NCBI GenBank assembly: GCA_011037195.1
Contig: JAAEAF010001978.1
Location: 305,885-369,884, forward strand
From: Triatoma infestans
Lineage: Eukaryota > Arthropoda > Insecta > Hemiptera > Reduviidae
DNA length: 64,000 nucleotides
Direction of reading: 5' to 3'
How positions within the stretch are numbered: the stretch's first letter is position 1; each line of letters begins with the position of its first letter. Below, in pieces: positions 34,641 to 45,424 of this stretch. Made by a program: the position numbers and the translations under genes. The notes below the pieces were generated by a model. That model was not told the DNA's origin. It searched no databases and saw only the letters and a list, made by a program, of their open reading frames with translations.

Positions 34641-35089
34641 ATAATTCTAATTCTGTATATATTAGGACTAGGGATAGAAAATTAGGTGAGTAAATAATAT
34701 ATAAAACTGATGCAAATAGTCCCTTTTGAAGAGGAACTTTAAGTGTAAAGGTGGAATTTACAGAAAAAGGCAGTCATTTAAAGTTAATTGATGGAAATAC
34801 TTGACCTTAAAAAGGTAAAATGAGCTAAAGGCAGCATTCTTTATGAACCCACTTTCTCTCTATAGGGGGTCTCAGTGATGGCTTATATCTCTCTCTTAAC
34901 TCATTCCCTCCCGTCGGCAAGCACGATGGTCAAGAGGGGAAGATAGAGAAAGAATAAGCCCCATTCTTCGTCCACCTTTGAAATGAAGACGTTGATTTGG
35001 ATACCGGGAAATTAAAGGGAAACGCCATCCCAGCTCTAGTTGTAAAAGTTAAGGATCACTAATAACCTTAGAAGTTAATGCGCCAAAAC
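34641..35089. other. Non-coding, nothing recognised
   Basis: A C/T-rich then purine-rich patch lies at 34850-34960. No frame or repeat was assigned. Confidence 0.4.
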
Positions 35090-35580
35090 AAAAAACGTAA
35101 ATTGCACTAAAGCGATACTTTAGCAGAAAGCTTAACGTCACTCCTCCCACAGACCTCTCCAAAAAATCAATTTTCCCGGGAAAAATTTTCGAATAAAAGT
35201 GATAGGCACTTGAAGTGTATACAAATAGTATAAAGTTTAATGGAAATTAATTGAAGCTATTTTCGAGAGAATCGGGAAAAATTAATAAAACTTGTTAATA
35301 AAGTTCCGCACTTCCGGTTGATGGATTTCAATAGAAAACCTTTGTCAGAAGAGTGGTGGTACTTAAACGAAATATCAAATTTGGATTTCCTGCCATTTTT
35401 TCGTTTTTGAGATATTTGTTAACCATCACACATACAAAACACACACACACACACACATATATATGTATATATATATAAAAACCATTCACTAGAAATATTT
35501 TTGCCATACGCCAGGGAGCTCCCATACAAAGATTTACGAAAAACATATCATTTTCAACAATACTGAATACTCAACTTTAC
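35090..35580 (+). repeat. Family A copy, forward, 3' two-thirds
   Basis: AAGCGATACTTTAGCAG, TCAATTTTCCCGGGAAAAAT, AATAAAAGTGATAGGC, GCACTTCCGGTTGATGG (35309), AACGAAATATCAAATTTGG, and (CA)n at 35439-35458. The end is degraded. Confidence 0.75.
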
Positions 35581-36702
35581 GACAGTAACCGAAAGAATAA
35601 ACCGAAAAAATAATTAAATGGAAGAAAGTCAAAATTTAAATCGATTTATCGTGATGAAAATCAAATTTTGAATATTCATTGTAACGCTACTATGATTTAC
35701 AAGCTATCAACTATGTATAATCTATAATCTATGCTTAGAGAGCTAATCAAGGCTGAACTATGTAGGGAAACCCTTTCCACTTGACTATAATACAGCGCCT
35801 ATCGAGTTAACACTCAAGTATCATATATATATAGATATATAGGTATATATATAAGATAAATTCCGTCAACACCAGCATCCTATCTATATTGTTATGGTGA
35901 GGATAGTGCTCTCAAACCATGACAAAGCATTGACAGAGAGGTGGGTGCTCTATAGTGCGTTGATGGAGTTCACTGAATTGTCATCAACAACACATGCGTA
36001 AAACACGGCCTTTCCATTGGTTGTGTTTCTCGTATACTAACTGATAAATTTTCTTCAAATCTGGAATTTATACAATAAATTTAAAATTTTCAATATAGTG
36101 GGGGGTGTACGAACCGTACAACATATTAAAAACGGCTACAATGACTTTATTTAGTACTGGAATATTTTAACTTATTTTATTAGTAATATTTTACATCAAG
36201 ATCTGCCACTTTAAACTACACAACCTTTGATAGTTTTGACAGAGGGCGCTCCACAGAAGTCAGGAATACAGCAATAACCCCTCCAATCTTTTTTTTTAAC
36301 GGCCACCGCAAGTAAACATTGTAAATGTAGCACTTTTAATGAACAAATGCAACCTTTATTTCAAAAAATTGTATTGAATAAAAGAGGAGAAAGTCTTGTG
36401 ACTATTTCACTTCAGATTTTTTTGCGCATTTTCACAATTTTATCGACAACAGTTCCAATGATTTCGATTTTTGGTGCTGTTTCTAGATCAAACAAACAGG
36501 GAAGCAGTGACCACAGCCTTTTTTGATATTCTTCTTCAGAATATCATTAAAAAACACCAAATTTTAAGGGAATCTGTTATCCAAAATTGCGAATTTTATA
36601 TTTTTTTTTCAGTTTTTCACGATTTTCTGGAAAACTGTTACTTAAATCCCTACCCTAAAACCTTCCCCTAAGTCCCTATTCTAAATCTTGGTATACCTAC
36701 TT
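35581..36702. other. Mostly unassigned, with one reverse family A 5' end
   Basis: TA-rich sequence lies around 35822-35850. GAGGAGAAAGTCTTGTG and CTATTTCACTTCAGATTTTT (36385-36425) match a reverse family A 5' end. The 66-codon frame at 36471 is probably chance. Confidence 0.4.
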
Positions 36703-36824
36703 TAGCTCGGCAACTTAGTTTTGAAACCTGGGTGGAGTCAAATGACGTCACAGCCTCTAAGAAAGCTTTGGTAATGAGCGAAGCTTAACAGCCGTTTGGG
36801 TGCCAGAACTAAGTTGCCGAGCTA
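36703..36824. mobile_element. 122-bp MITE with 18-bp terminal inverted repeats
   Basis: TAGCTCGGCAACTTAGTT (36703-36720) is the exact inverted complement of AACTAAGTTGCCGAGCTA (36807-36824). TA-containing flanks would fit a TA target as in Tc1/mariner-type elements. The interior carries the palindrome TGACGTCA. There is no coding capacity. Confidence 0.8.
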
Positions 36825-37365
36825 TAGATACATGGCTAAGACCAGCTCGCTCTAACCTAAGCAAAGTAATCTCAGTGAACATTTTAAAGTAAAAATAAAT
36901 GTGACAATAGATAACAATTTTGCACGTATATACAATAATGCTATAATAAATAAAATGGCACTTATAAATTTATCAAAGTAATAAATGTCGAACTTTTGAT
37001 GTTTTGTTCTATATATAGTGTATATATATTTATTACAGCAATAAATTTTTGTTTTTGATACAGATAAAACCAGTATAAGATCGACTGGGAGTACTATACA
37101 GGATAAGGGGCATATAAATAAATTCTGACAATACAATCTAGGCGGAAAACAAATGTACAATATGACTAACAAATAAACGTAATCGATAACCTAACTAATA
37201 AACCAGGAATTAAAAAAACAATTTTGTAAACATTAAATGAAAAAGAAAATACACCCGTGACTTTGTAAACAGTCAACGTTAGTTTGGATTTAGTTAAAAC
37301 AATAACCTAGTGTGATTCGAGACTCATACAACCTTCAGTTATTTTTTATTTATTAATTTTTTTTT
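36825..37365. other. Non-coding, nothing recognised
   Basis: AT-rich sequence. The 106-codon minus-strand frame at 36852-37172 is rich in I/L/Y/C and lacks recognisable domains or splice context, so I treat it as chance. Confidence 0.35.
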
Positions 37366-37577
37366 TTCAATTTAAGGCGCGTCAACAAACGGTCATTAGC
37401 TCTCCGAGCCTTCTCAGTGCACTGCCGGTCTCCAGACAGTGTTCTCTCGTTACAGGGACAACGAGCTATAGGGGCTCCCAGGAAGAAAAAAATCTAAGAG
37501 GAGCACAGCTGGACTCGAACCCGGGTCTTCCGCGTGGGAGTCCAGTACGCAAACCACTTAGCTATTTCCTTCCCTAT
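37366..37577 (-). mobile_element. tRNA-derived SINE, near full length
   Basis: On the minus strand: AGGGAAGGAAATAGCTAAGT as head with A box, GGACTCCCACGCGG, CCGGGTTCGAG as B box, then the shared body (GGGAGCCCCTATAGCTCG, CACTGAGAAGGCTCGG) and an A-rich tail. The central hairpin segment of the body is shortened compared with the 43681 copy. Confidence 0.85.
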
Positions 37578-37629
37578 CTTTCCGTTATTCTAATTAACAC
37601 AATTTAATACAAAAATTTTCATTATAATT

Positions 37630-38410
37630 GCAACGGTACAAAAATTTAGTTAGGCTGACCATAAAAATTATACTGGAGATTTTACTTATACACCTGAGCG
37701 GCCTTATGTGGAGCGCTTTATGCCAAACTACAAAAAATCTTGTGCAAGTTTAAACTAACTGGCCACACCTCTCTAAAGTTCATTATTTCGGAAAATGTTT
37801 CAAATAGAAGTGATATGTTCCTTTGTATGCAGTAAGTATTCCAAGTTTAAAGAAAATGATTGTAAACGTTTTCGAGAAAACTCCAAAAAACTCTGAAACC
37901 TATTGTGTAAAATCGCACTTATGGTGACCGATTTTCTTCAAATATGGAATTCTATCAATGCTTCTAAAGTCTAGTAATATTATGTAAACGGTAAAACCAT
38001 ATATTAGGGAGAAGTGGAAAGCATAATGCTACTGTTCTCCTACAAGCCAATTTCCCGGGAATTTTTCAATGTTTCGAATAAAAGTGTTAGGTATTTATTA
38101 GTATAGATAGTATATTAAATCGATCGAGACGTTTTTGCAGAAAAACCGAAAAAAAAATCAGTAATGTCGCACTTCCGGTTGATGGATTTTGCCTGAAATC
38201 TTAATGCCTGAGACTGTGGTAGTCTGAACGGAATATCAAGTTTGAGCTTCCTCAGACGTTTTATTATGGAGATGTTCTTTTAACAAATACACACACACAC
38301 ATAAAGACTATTCGCTAAAAACATTGTTTTCATATTTAGGGGACCTCAAAACGTGTATTTCCGGTGAAAATTCAATTTCGAACATCTGGCACTTTCCCTT
38401 TCTAGTATAA
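37630..38410 (+). repeat. Family A copy, forward, near complete (variant 5' body)
   Basis: The 5' body carries the variant GCTGACCATAAAAATTATAC and ACCTGAGCGGCCTTATGTGG (also seen at 40390, 47335 and 58785). It then has CGCACTTATGGTGACCG, TATATTAGGGAGAAG, GTCGCACTTCCGGTTGATGG (38167), and the end GACCTCAAAACGTGTATTTC, CGGTGAAAATTCAATTTCG. The terminal palindrome is lost. Confidence 0.8.
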
Positions 38411-39060
38411 TATTAACAGTGTACAATCTAATGAGGAAAAAAAAACATGAGAAACCCTTTATGAGGAAATGACAGTAGGCAGCCAATGTTAGCTCAGGAC
38501 GCCTCATGACTGTGTCAATGAAAAGTCTTAGCAGTGTTGGAGAAACGATGCCCAAAGCAAAAAACTATCTTAGTTCCCCCTCTCCCTGTTTCTGAGCTAA
38601 TCTTGGAAAGAGTTCACTTTATTGGTATGAAGCGATTGCTGCACCATTCCTTCTTGCCAAAATACCCATTACCACAAACCTCATTACCTTCCACGACAAC
38701 ATACACTCTTGAGTTGAGGAAAGAGGGAACTTTAAACTAATTACGGTCCGTGTATCCGGTGACTTAGCTCAAATAACGAAATAATGACATAAAATTTGAG
38801 AATCAAAATATAAAAAAAATAAATGTTCAAGTTTTAAATAAATCTGTCAGACATTTTCTTGTAATTGAACATTAAAAATAAAAAAGAATTTATTATAATG
38901 TAACAAGTAATTTCCGGTATGTGTTTACATTACAGCGTTAGACGTCACATAGTCTCCACTCACCGCTCTCTCGCTACCAAAGTAAGGTCAACTCTGGAAG
39001 GATCCCCAGGAGTGCTCCTTTGTAAACAATGAATAAATATGAATGAAATAACCAAAGAGC
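38411..39060. other. Non-coding, nothing recognised
   Basis: No supported gene. GGATCCCCAGGAGTGCTCCT near 39000 is a small palindromic patch. Confidence 0.4.
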
Positions 39061-39063
39061 TAT

Positions 39064-39065
<2 letters not shown>

Positions 39066-39120
<55 letters not shown>

Positions 39121-39136
39121 TGAGAGAGAGAGAGAA
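39066..39136. repeat. (GT)n then (GA)n microsatellite
   Basis: About 26 GT units run directly into about 8 GA units. A second TA/TG compound run lies at 39206-39247. Confidence 0.95.
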
Positions 39137-39208
39137 TATTAAAGCAAAAGTCTTTTTGACCTTGATACCCTGTTGCCCTGAATATTATAACATATAAAAT
39201 AACTATAT

Positions 39209-39251
<43 letters not shown>

Positions 39252-39456
39252 ATATATTTACATATACATTTATTTATAACCTTGACACACCTTCAATTAT
39301 TTCTATTTTAAAACCATTATGATGCCTTCATAAATATTTGCAACATAATGGGAAGAGATATCTTCATAAATCGATCAAATAAATCGAATATTTATTAAAA
39401 ACAGAATATAAGTTATATTTTTAGCATCCAAACAGGTGTCTATGGGTTATTATATT

Positions 39457-39576
39457 TTTTTTTTTTATTTTTTTTATTTAAGTCTCAACATCTGTGGTCA
39501 TTTGCGCCCGGAGCCTTCTCAGTTCACTGCCGGCCGCCGAACAGTGTTCTCCTGTTACAGACAACACTGTCCATCA
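39457..39576 (-). mobile_element. SINE, 5'-truncated, with 12-bp target-site duplication
   Basis: GGTTATTATATT flanks the copy (39445-39456 and 39577-39588). The insert runs from the tail through AGTCTCAACATCTGTGGTCA to AACACTGTCCATCA and so lacks the tRNA head and half the body. Confidence 0.9.
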
Positions 39577-39588
39577 GGTTATTATATT

Positions 39589-39981
39589 ATTATTATTTTA
39601 AAGATCACCATTGTTATTTAATTCATAATATGTTGTCTAATTATCATTCCGTTTTGTTATAATCGATTTCAGTAAATGACGCAATTGTCATTATTTATTA
39701 TATTCTCAGCAATTATATAAATTAAATACTTATCTATATGTATTTTATTTTTTGATTTGTTTATTTTTTTGAGAAAATTCCATGGAAAACCTATTAATAA
39801 AGTCATACTTGCTGTTAACAAATTTTCTTTAAACTTGGAGTCCTTACTATATACGTACAGTCCATACAATTTTCCTTAATATTGTAAAAATGTGAAGAAC
39901 ATTAGACTGAGGTGCCTCTTTAGAGAACAGCTTAGCGTTACAGTTTCCACAGTTTGGTAACAGTAAAACTTAACAATTGCT
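39589..39981. other. Unassigned, with a small reverse family A piece
   Basis: AACAAATTTTCTTTAAACTTGG (about 39818-39840) is a family A box. The rest is AT-rich. Confidence 0.4.
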
Positions 39982-40175
39982 TTAATGTTTTATTTTTTCT
40001 CGAGACGTTTCTACCTAAAAAAGATCATCACTATCATCAGTCGAGTCTTGGCATGACATTTTGGCGTAGTATTTATAATTAATCACACTAAAACTGTAAC
40101 TAATGTCATACCAAACAGGACTCCTGATGATGAACTCCTTTGGTCGAAATGTCTCGCGACAAAAATAAAACATTA
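39982..40175. mobile_element. Fold-back element
   Basis: Arm 39982-40060 (TAATGTTTTATTTTTTCTCG, GAGACGTTTCTACC, GTCTTGGCATGACATT) is the diverged inverted complement of 40101-40175 (AATGTCATACCAAACAGG, CTCCTTTGGTCGAAATGTC, TAAAACATTA). The TCGAAATGTC core resembles the 3' flank of the Penelope-like element at 26.1 kb, so a shared origin is possible. Confidence 0.75.
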
Positions 40176-40301
40176 AAACAATAAAGAAGTCTTACTGTCA
40201 CTAATCCTGGATAAGCCTTTATTTATATAGTTAGTACGCGAAGTTTAAAGAAAATCATTGGAGCACAAAAATCGGTAACTGAAAAAAATTTAAAAAAAAA
40301 A

Positions 40302-40885
40302 AGTTGTGTGACACACTCACACGAATTTAACTTACTGTAATTCATACAATTTAATCTAGAAAATTTCTAAAATTACGTTTCAGTTGGTCTGGCCATAAAA
40401 ATGGTGGTCGGATTTTAATTGTATACCTGAGCGATCTTATGTGGAGCGCTCTATGTCAAACCAATAAATCCTTTCCAAATTTAAATTTAAACTAACTGAT
40501 AGACCTCCAATGTTCCACATAAAATTGGTAGGTATTTATGTGTGTAGGTAGTATACGAAGTTTAAAGAAAATCGTTGAAGCCGTTTTTCGAGAAAATAAG
40601 GAAAAACTGAAAAAAAAAATTCAGTAAAGTCGCACTTCCAGATTTTGCCCGAAATCTTCGTGTCTGATGCGATGGCAGTATCTAAACAGAATATCAAGTT
40701 TGAGCTTCCTGCAACTTTTTGTTTTTGAAATATTCTGTTAACCCACGCTAATAGTACATACAGACCTTCGGTAAAAATATTTTTTTCATAATCAGGGGAC
40801 CACAGAACATGTATTTCCTGTGAAAACTTAATTTCGAAAAACTAGCACGATGGCAACAGTTCATCTGACTAGGAATACGAGAAAG
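40302..40885 (+). repeat. Family A copy, forward, internally deleted
   Basis: GTTGTGTGACACACTCACAC, GAATTTAACTTACTG, then the variant body ACCTGAGCGATCTTATGTGG. Core 2 reads GTCGCACTTCCAGATTTTGC, i.e. CCGGT is mutated. The end is GAACATGTATTTCCTGTG and GGAATACGAGAAAGTAAAA. Confidence 0.8.
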
Positions 40886-41475
40886 TAAAAACCAAATAAA
40901 TAAAATTCACTATAACCTACGCTATTACGTCTATTATGGTTTTTTTGTGTCTGTGTTTGAACACGATTCTGTAAAAGTGGAGGAGAAATATAGGTAAAGT
41001 GAGGGGAAACCGTTAATGGGCTGAAGTTTGCGTCAAAATCGATCGCCAATATCCTTGAAGAAGTGGCTGCTCCACTTAGTTTTTAAGATTACACTAACTC
41101 CAAAGTACCATTAGGCAATTGTTTCTGATCTCTTTTGCAAATACCTAACCAGTTATAAGGAGATCACTTTCGTTATCGAAAATACCTTCTATCTATTAAC
41201 CGATTTAACCTATAATGGTCAAATACAAGTAATACTGATATCATGAGTTGTTGCGTAACTAAAGTAGAATGGAATAATAAAAGACGTGTACTGAATTTTA
41301 AAGCTACAGAAAATTAACCTCGGAACAACATATGTTATAATTTGTTACGAAAAACTTTGTTATAAAAATAACCAAGTAGGCTTTACAATCGGCAAGCAGG
41401 CAGGTGGTTTTACAATAATATCCTCCCAGGTGAACGGATTTTCTCTGAAAATTTTGTATCGGATACCATAGTGAA
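40886..41475. other. Non-coding, nothing recognised
   Basis: No supported feature. 41430-41470 is the left flank of a family A copy interrupted by the LINE at 41476. Confidence 0.4.
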
Positions 41476-41675
41476 TCTAGATTAGATTAGATTGCCGCTG
41501 TGGGAGGTACCAACCCAGACGCCGCAGGCAACCCCCTTATGTCTAGTAGAGGAAACCTCCCCTCTTATGAGGTCGTACTATCCTTGTTACAGAAGATCTC
41601 CTCCGGTCTCAACGTGCCAAAGATCTCGTACCGCAATCTGCCGAATACAACGCAGTCGATCAGCAGGTGAGAGGT
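41476..41675 (-). mobile_element. LINE 3' end with (AATCT)n tail
   Basis: Minus strand: a frame reading TSHLLIDCVVFGRLRYEIFG, then TLRPEEIFCNKDSTTS and a stop (41675 to 41565). This is the extreme C terminus of a jockey/I-type pol after the C..C..H..C knuckle. A short 3' UTR and the tail AATCTAATCTAATCT follow. It is 5'-truncated and inserted in a family A copy (41430-42530). Confidence 0.85.
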
Positions 41676-42530
41676 GTGTATTAACAGAATGTCTCATAAA
41701 CGAAAAGTCGCAAATAGGATCAAACTTGATATTCCATTAGGTACTACCACCGCATCAGACATGAAGATTTCGAGCAAAATTCATCAACACGAAACAACAC
41801 GACTTCATCAACACGAAACAACACGACTTCATCAACACGACTTTACTGAATTTTTTTGTTTAATTTTTTCATGATTTTCTTGAAAATGGCTTGAACGATC
41901 TTCTTTAAACTTCATGCACTATCTACACACATAGATACTTATCACTATTTTCTGAAACATTTTCAAGGGAAAATTGATTTTTTTGAGGTTCTGGGGGAAC
42001 AGTTGTAGCATTATGTTTTCCTCTAAAGTACCACTTCATTATTATATATGGTTTTACCACTTTCATAATATTAATCTACATTAAAAGCATTGATAAAATT
42101 CCAAATTTGAAGAAAATCGATTGCCGGAAGTGCGATTTTACAGATTAGGTTTCTGAGATTTTTACAATTTTCTAGAAAACTGTTACAACTTTTTTTTTAA
42201 AAACTTGGAATGAAAGCTGTATAGACAGAAACGTATCACGTACATTGGAATTACTTTTCTAGAAAAAATATTTTTAGGTGTTCTGAGGACTGTGAGTGGT
42301 TAACGTTCCAATGTGTTTGTTCAGTATTATAAGCCTTTCTACAATTTAATCATTCGCTACCTACCTCTTTTGGTAGTTTGGCACTTGTCCCCCCCCCCAC
42401 CTTACAAATGTTAGGATAAATGAGTAAAATTTGAAGTTTAAACAAAATTTGTCATTGTATAATTAATTTGTATAATTAATTTTATTAAGAGGAGTAAGAG
42501 AAAGTGGTGTGAGTGTTTCAAACCAGATTT
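41676..42530 (-). repeat. Family A copy, reverse, with an internal 24-bp tandem repeat
   Basis: GTATTAACAGAATGTCTC, ACGAAAAGTCGC, TATTCCATTAGGTACTACC, CACCGCATCAGACATG, then a 24-bp unit (CATCAACACGAAACAACACG plus ACTT) twice and partly a third time at 41782-41845. GATTGCCGGAAGTGCG follows at 42118, then CTACCTACCTC and the end GGAGTAAGAGAAAGTGGTG. Confidence 0.85.
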
Positions 42531-42640
42531 TTGTACGTATTTGAGGGACCTCGAGCCACATGTAACTTCCGATGAAAACTAAATTTCGAAATTTTGACAA
42601 GATCGGATTGTTAAAACTTTTTTTATGGCAGTAGAAAGTA
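42487..42640 (+). repeat. Short family A derivative (terminal modules joined)
   Basis: GAGTAAGAGAAAGTGGTGTG and AGTGTTTCAAACCAGATTTT pass directly into GGGACCTCGAGCCACATGTA, ACTTCCGATGAAAACT, AATTTCGAAATTTTGACAAG and AGTAGAAAGTAAAA. The architecture is the same as at 8310-8415. Confidence 0.7.
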
Positions 42641-43669
42641 AAATGTAACGAAATTATTTATTTTTCTACGCAGACAGACCGGCTTTTCCAATTAAACCCT
42701 ACTATCCGCAGCAGTGATGATGTGATTAAATAAGCCAATTATCAAGGCTCTCTCAAAGTTCTACAACCGCCCTAATTTTAATTAAGTCATTTTTTTTTCA
42801 AGCATGGTCAGATTATAAGACGTAAAAAAGTGAAAAGTGGGCAGTAAATTCAGTTAACTAGAAACTTGGTCACCCTGGTGGTCGGTCTAATATTAGTATT
42901 GTAATATTTCTCCAAGTAGAAAAACAAAAATCTGTGTGTAGAAATTATTTAGCCTTACTATTTATTCGATTAATAATGATTATGGTAATTTTTCAATGAA
43001 ACAGCTGTTCATTCATAGATTAAATTAATTAGAGCACATTATATTTTTAACGGAGATATATACACGTTGTTGCAGTCTCCTGCGTCCCAGTCATGTTGTA
43101 GTGGAGGACCGGGCTAATAAGGCTTTCAAGAACATCTATTTTAATGGAATCAATTCCTGCGTCTGTTGAGAAAGTTAGCCAGACAGACATTGAACTCCAA
43201 GTTTCTGAACCAATTTCTTATCAAGCGGTAGTATCTATGTGCAACTGAATTGCTCATTGATCCGTCTGCCAAGCACCCAGTATGGATGAATGGACTACAA
43301 CTTTAGCAGCCAACCTACCCCTCCAAAAGGTGTGTGTTTAGCTCCCACTAAGAGCCAGAAGAAATGGAATAAAAAGCCGGAAATCTAGATAGATGGGTGG
43401 GGGCTTTAACAAGTCGCCAGATCAATTCTAAAGATAATCAAGATCGCAAAATCACTTTGATTCCAAGGGTTAGCGCTTGAAGGACTATAATGCAACACTT
43501 TAAGATGTCTATACAACAAACTGACATGTACAAAACTGCGAAGCATGCAGGATATTACTTTACTCAACTAGCTATGAACATTAGCAGAAACTGAGTTGTA
43601 ACTAGCTATATCGCTCATCAAGCGACTCACATCAGCCAAATTCTACGTAGTAATTCTACGTCACCAATC
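42641..43669. other. Non-coding, nothing recognised
   Basis: A moderately GC-balanced part (43080-43450) has no frame with recognisable protein content. It may be old mobile DNA. Confidence 0.35.
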
Positions 43670-43680
43670 ATTAACATCAT

Positions 43681-43900
43681 AGGGAAGGGATTAGCTCAGT
43701 GGTAGCGCGCTGGACTAGTAACGCGGAGATCACGGGTTCGAATCCATCGTGCTACCCTTAGATTTTCTCTTCCTAGGAGCCCCTACAGCTCACTGTCCGG
43801 TGATGGACAGTGTTGTCTGTAACGGGAGAACACTGTCCGGAGGCCGGTAGTGCACTGAGAAGGCTCCGGGCGCAAATGACCAGATGTTGAGACGCCTTAA

Positions 43901-43934
<34 letters not shown>
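43681..43934 (+). mobile_element. Full-length tRNA-derived SINE (best copy)
   Basis: The tRNA-like head (43681-43757) has A box TAGCTCAGTGG (43692-43702) and B box GGTTCGAATCC (43735-43745). The anticodon arm does not fold well, so it is a SINE head rather than a working tRNA gene. The body contains a perfect 10-bp stem GGACAGTGTT (43805-43814) and AACACTGTCC (43829-43838), then CACTGAGAAGGCTCCGGGCG and a poly-A tail of about 35. The 11-bp target-site duplication ATTAACATCAT flanks it (43670-43680 and 43935-43945). Long poly-A and intact duplication suggest a recent insertion, mobilised by some LINE. Confidence 0.93.
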
Positions 43935-43937
<3 letters not shown>

Positions 43938-43945
43938 AACATCAT

Positions 43946-44049
43946 CACTCGCCACTCGGTCACTCTATATTATAGTAAATATAAATCAGATAGGTTAAAG
44001 TTCGTAAATATAAATCTGTATAAAGTTCAATAAGTGAGTGTTATAATTA
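43946..44049. other. Short unique stretch
   Basis: Nothing recognised apart from a repeated TAAATATAAATC word. Confidence 0.4.
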
Positions 44050-44800
44050 CACTATCAACCGGAAGTGTTCAGTTTCAGTCAACCTATTTCTCAGTTTCAC
44101 TTTTTTTGTTTTCTCCAATTATTTTTATAGGGCGTTGTATCTCCATTGGACCTTCTGTTAAATTGACAATATCCTTAGTATTGTTATAGTATTATATTAG
44201 TATTATATGTTTCTTTATTCTTTCTATAGTATTGTTCCTGCAAGTTACATGTAGCACAGTAGGCATTTAAATGTTTTTGAAAAATTCCAAGTTTGAGATA
44301 TATCAATTAAATAGAACCACCATTACTGATAATATTTTCAGTTCTACCCCATTTTCCTACGATATCCTTATATTTGATATAATAACGGTTCATATAAACG
44401 TCTACGACTTTATTTTAAGGTAGTTTTGGTGGGTCATTGTCTTCATGCTTAGCCTAGACATGCCATTTCTAGGGTTTCACCACCAGTAGGTTAGAATACA
44501 AACTTTATAGCCAAAATTCTGACTTTTAAGAAAATTGTTCAAATTGATACTGTTATGAAACAGTAAGTGAAAGTGGTTTGTGTGAATCACAATAGACCTT
44601 TCACTTTCATTAACTTAATTAAAATTTGGAAACTGGTTAATAGGAAAAGTAACTTAAAGAATTGTTTTTTGAGTTTTCTTTTTTTTGGAATTTTCTCTTA
44701 AATGGCTACAGAGATTTTCTTTAAACTTGGAATGCTGAGTCACAGATATAAACTTATCACTTTTATTTCAAACATTTTTGCCAGAAAAATTCATTTCAGG
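44050..44800 (-). repeat. Family A copy, reverse, degraded
   Basis: TATCAACCGGAAGTGTTCAG (44056), ATAATAACGGTTCATATA, GCAGTAAGTGAAAGTGG-like ends at about 44565, and a further box series GATTTTCTTTAAACTTGG, TATCACTTTTATTTCAAAC (44710-44780). Confidence 0.6.
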
Positions 44801-45424
44801 GCGTTCTGGCTTTGTTGTTTAGTTCAGAGTTGGCCCCACAGACCACCAGTGGTATACATGTGTCACCAACCCTACTAACACTTTTTATGGCTCCACAATT
44901 AAACATCTCTAAACATTGCATTTTAAATAAAATTTATCAAAAAAAAAAAAAGTATTAATTATAGTACGATAAAGTCGTGTTTATGTTTCACAATAACTTC
45001 TTTGGGGGGAAAATTCGGATAACAAAGTTGGTAGGCCTTCTGAAAAAGAAGATAAATAAAATAAAACGTAAAATCGATATTTATTTATGTATTTTAAACA
45101 TGACAGTAGTAGTTTTTAAAATAATCATTAGAAAGTGTGGTATAATTGCCAAGAAATGCTCGTTAAGTCCTTGAGACAATGAACACTCTTACCAACCAAC
45201 CTACAACCACCCCTTCTATTAGAAAACAAATATATATTTTTAAAATATGAACACATTAGTGTGGTATTTTTTTTAATGTATTTAGTAATGATATAAACAC
45301 ATAATTATATATACAACAAATCTGAATGCTATTATTTTGTTTTCTATGTTTGCATACGTGGGATATCGTTTGGCATTCATTATGAGGTGATGAGGTTTTC
45401 ATTAATAATGAAAAATAAAATCTG
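44801..45424. other. Non-coding, nothing recognised
   Basis: AT-rich sequence with no supported feature. Confidence 0.35.

Noticed and set aside
36852..37172. 106-codon minus-strand frame
   Set aside because: Composition is that of translated AT-rich DNA (Ile, Leu, Tyr, Phe, Cys). There is no domain and no splice context.
43681..43757. Functional tRNA gene
   Set aside because: A and B boxes are present, but the anticodon arm does not pair, and the sequence is the head of a repeated element with poly-A tail and target-site duplication.
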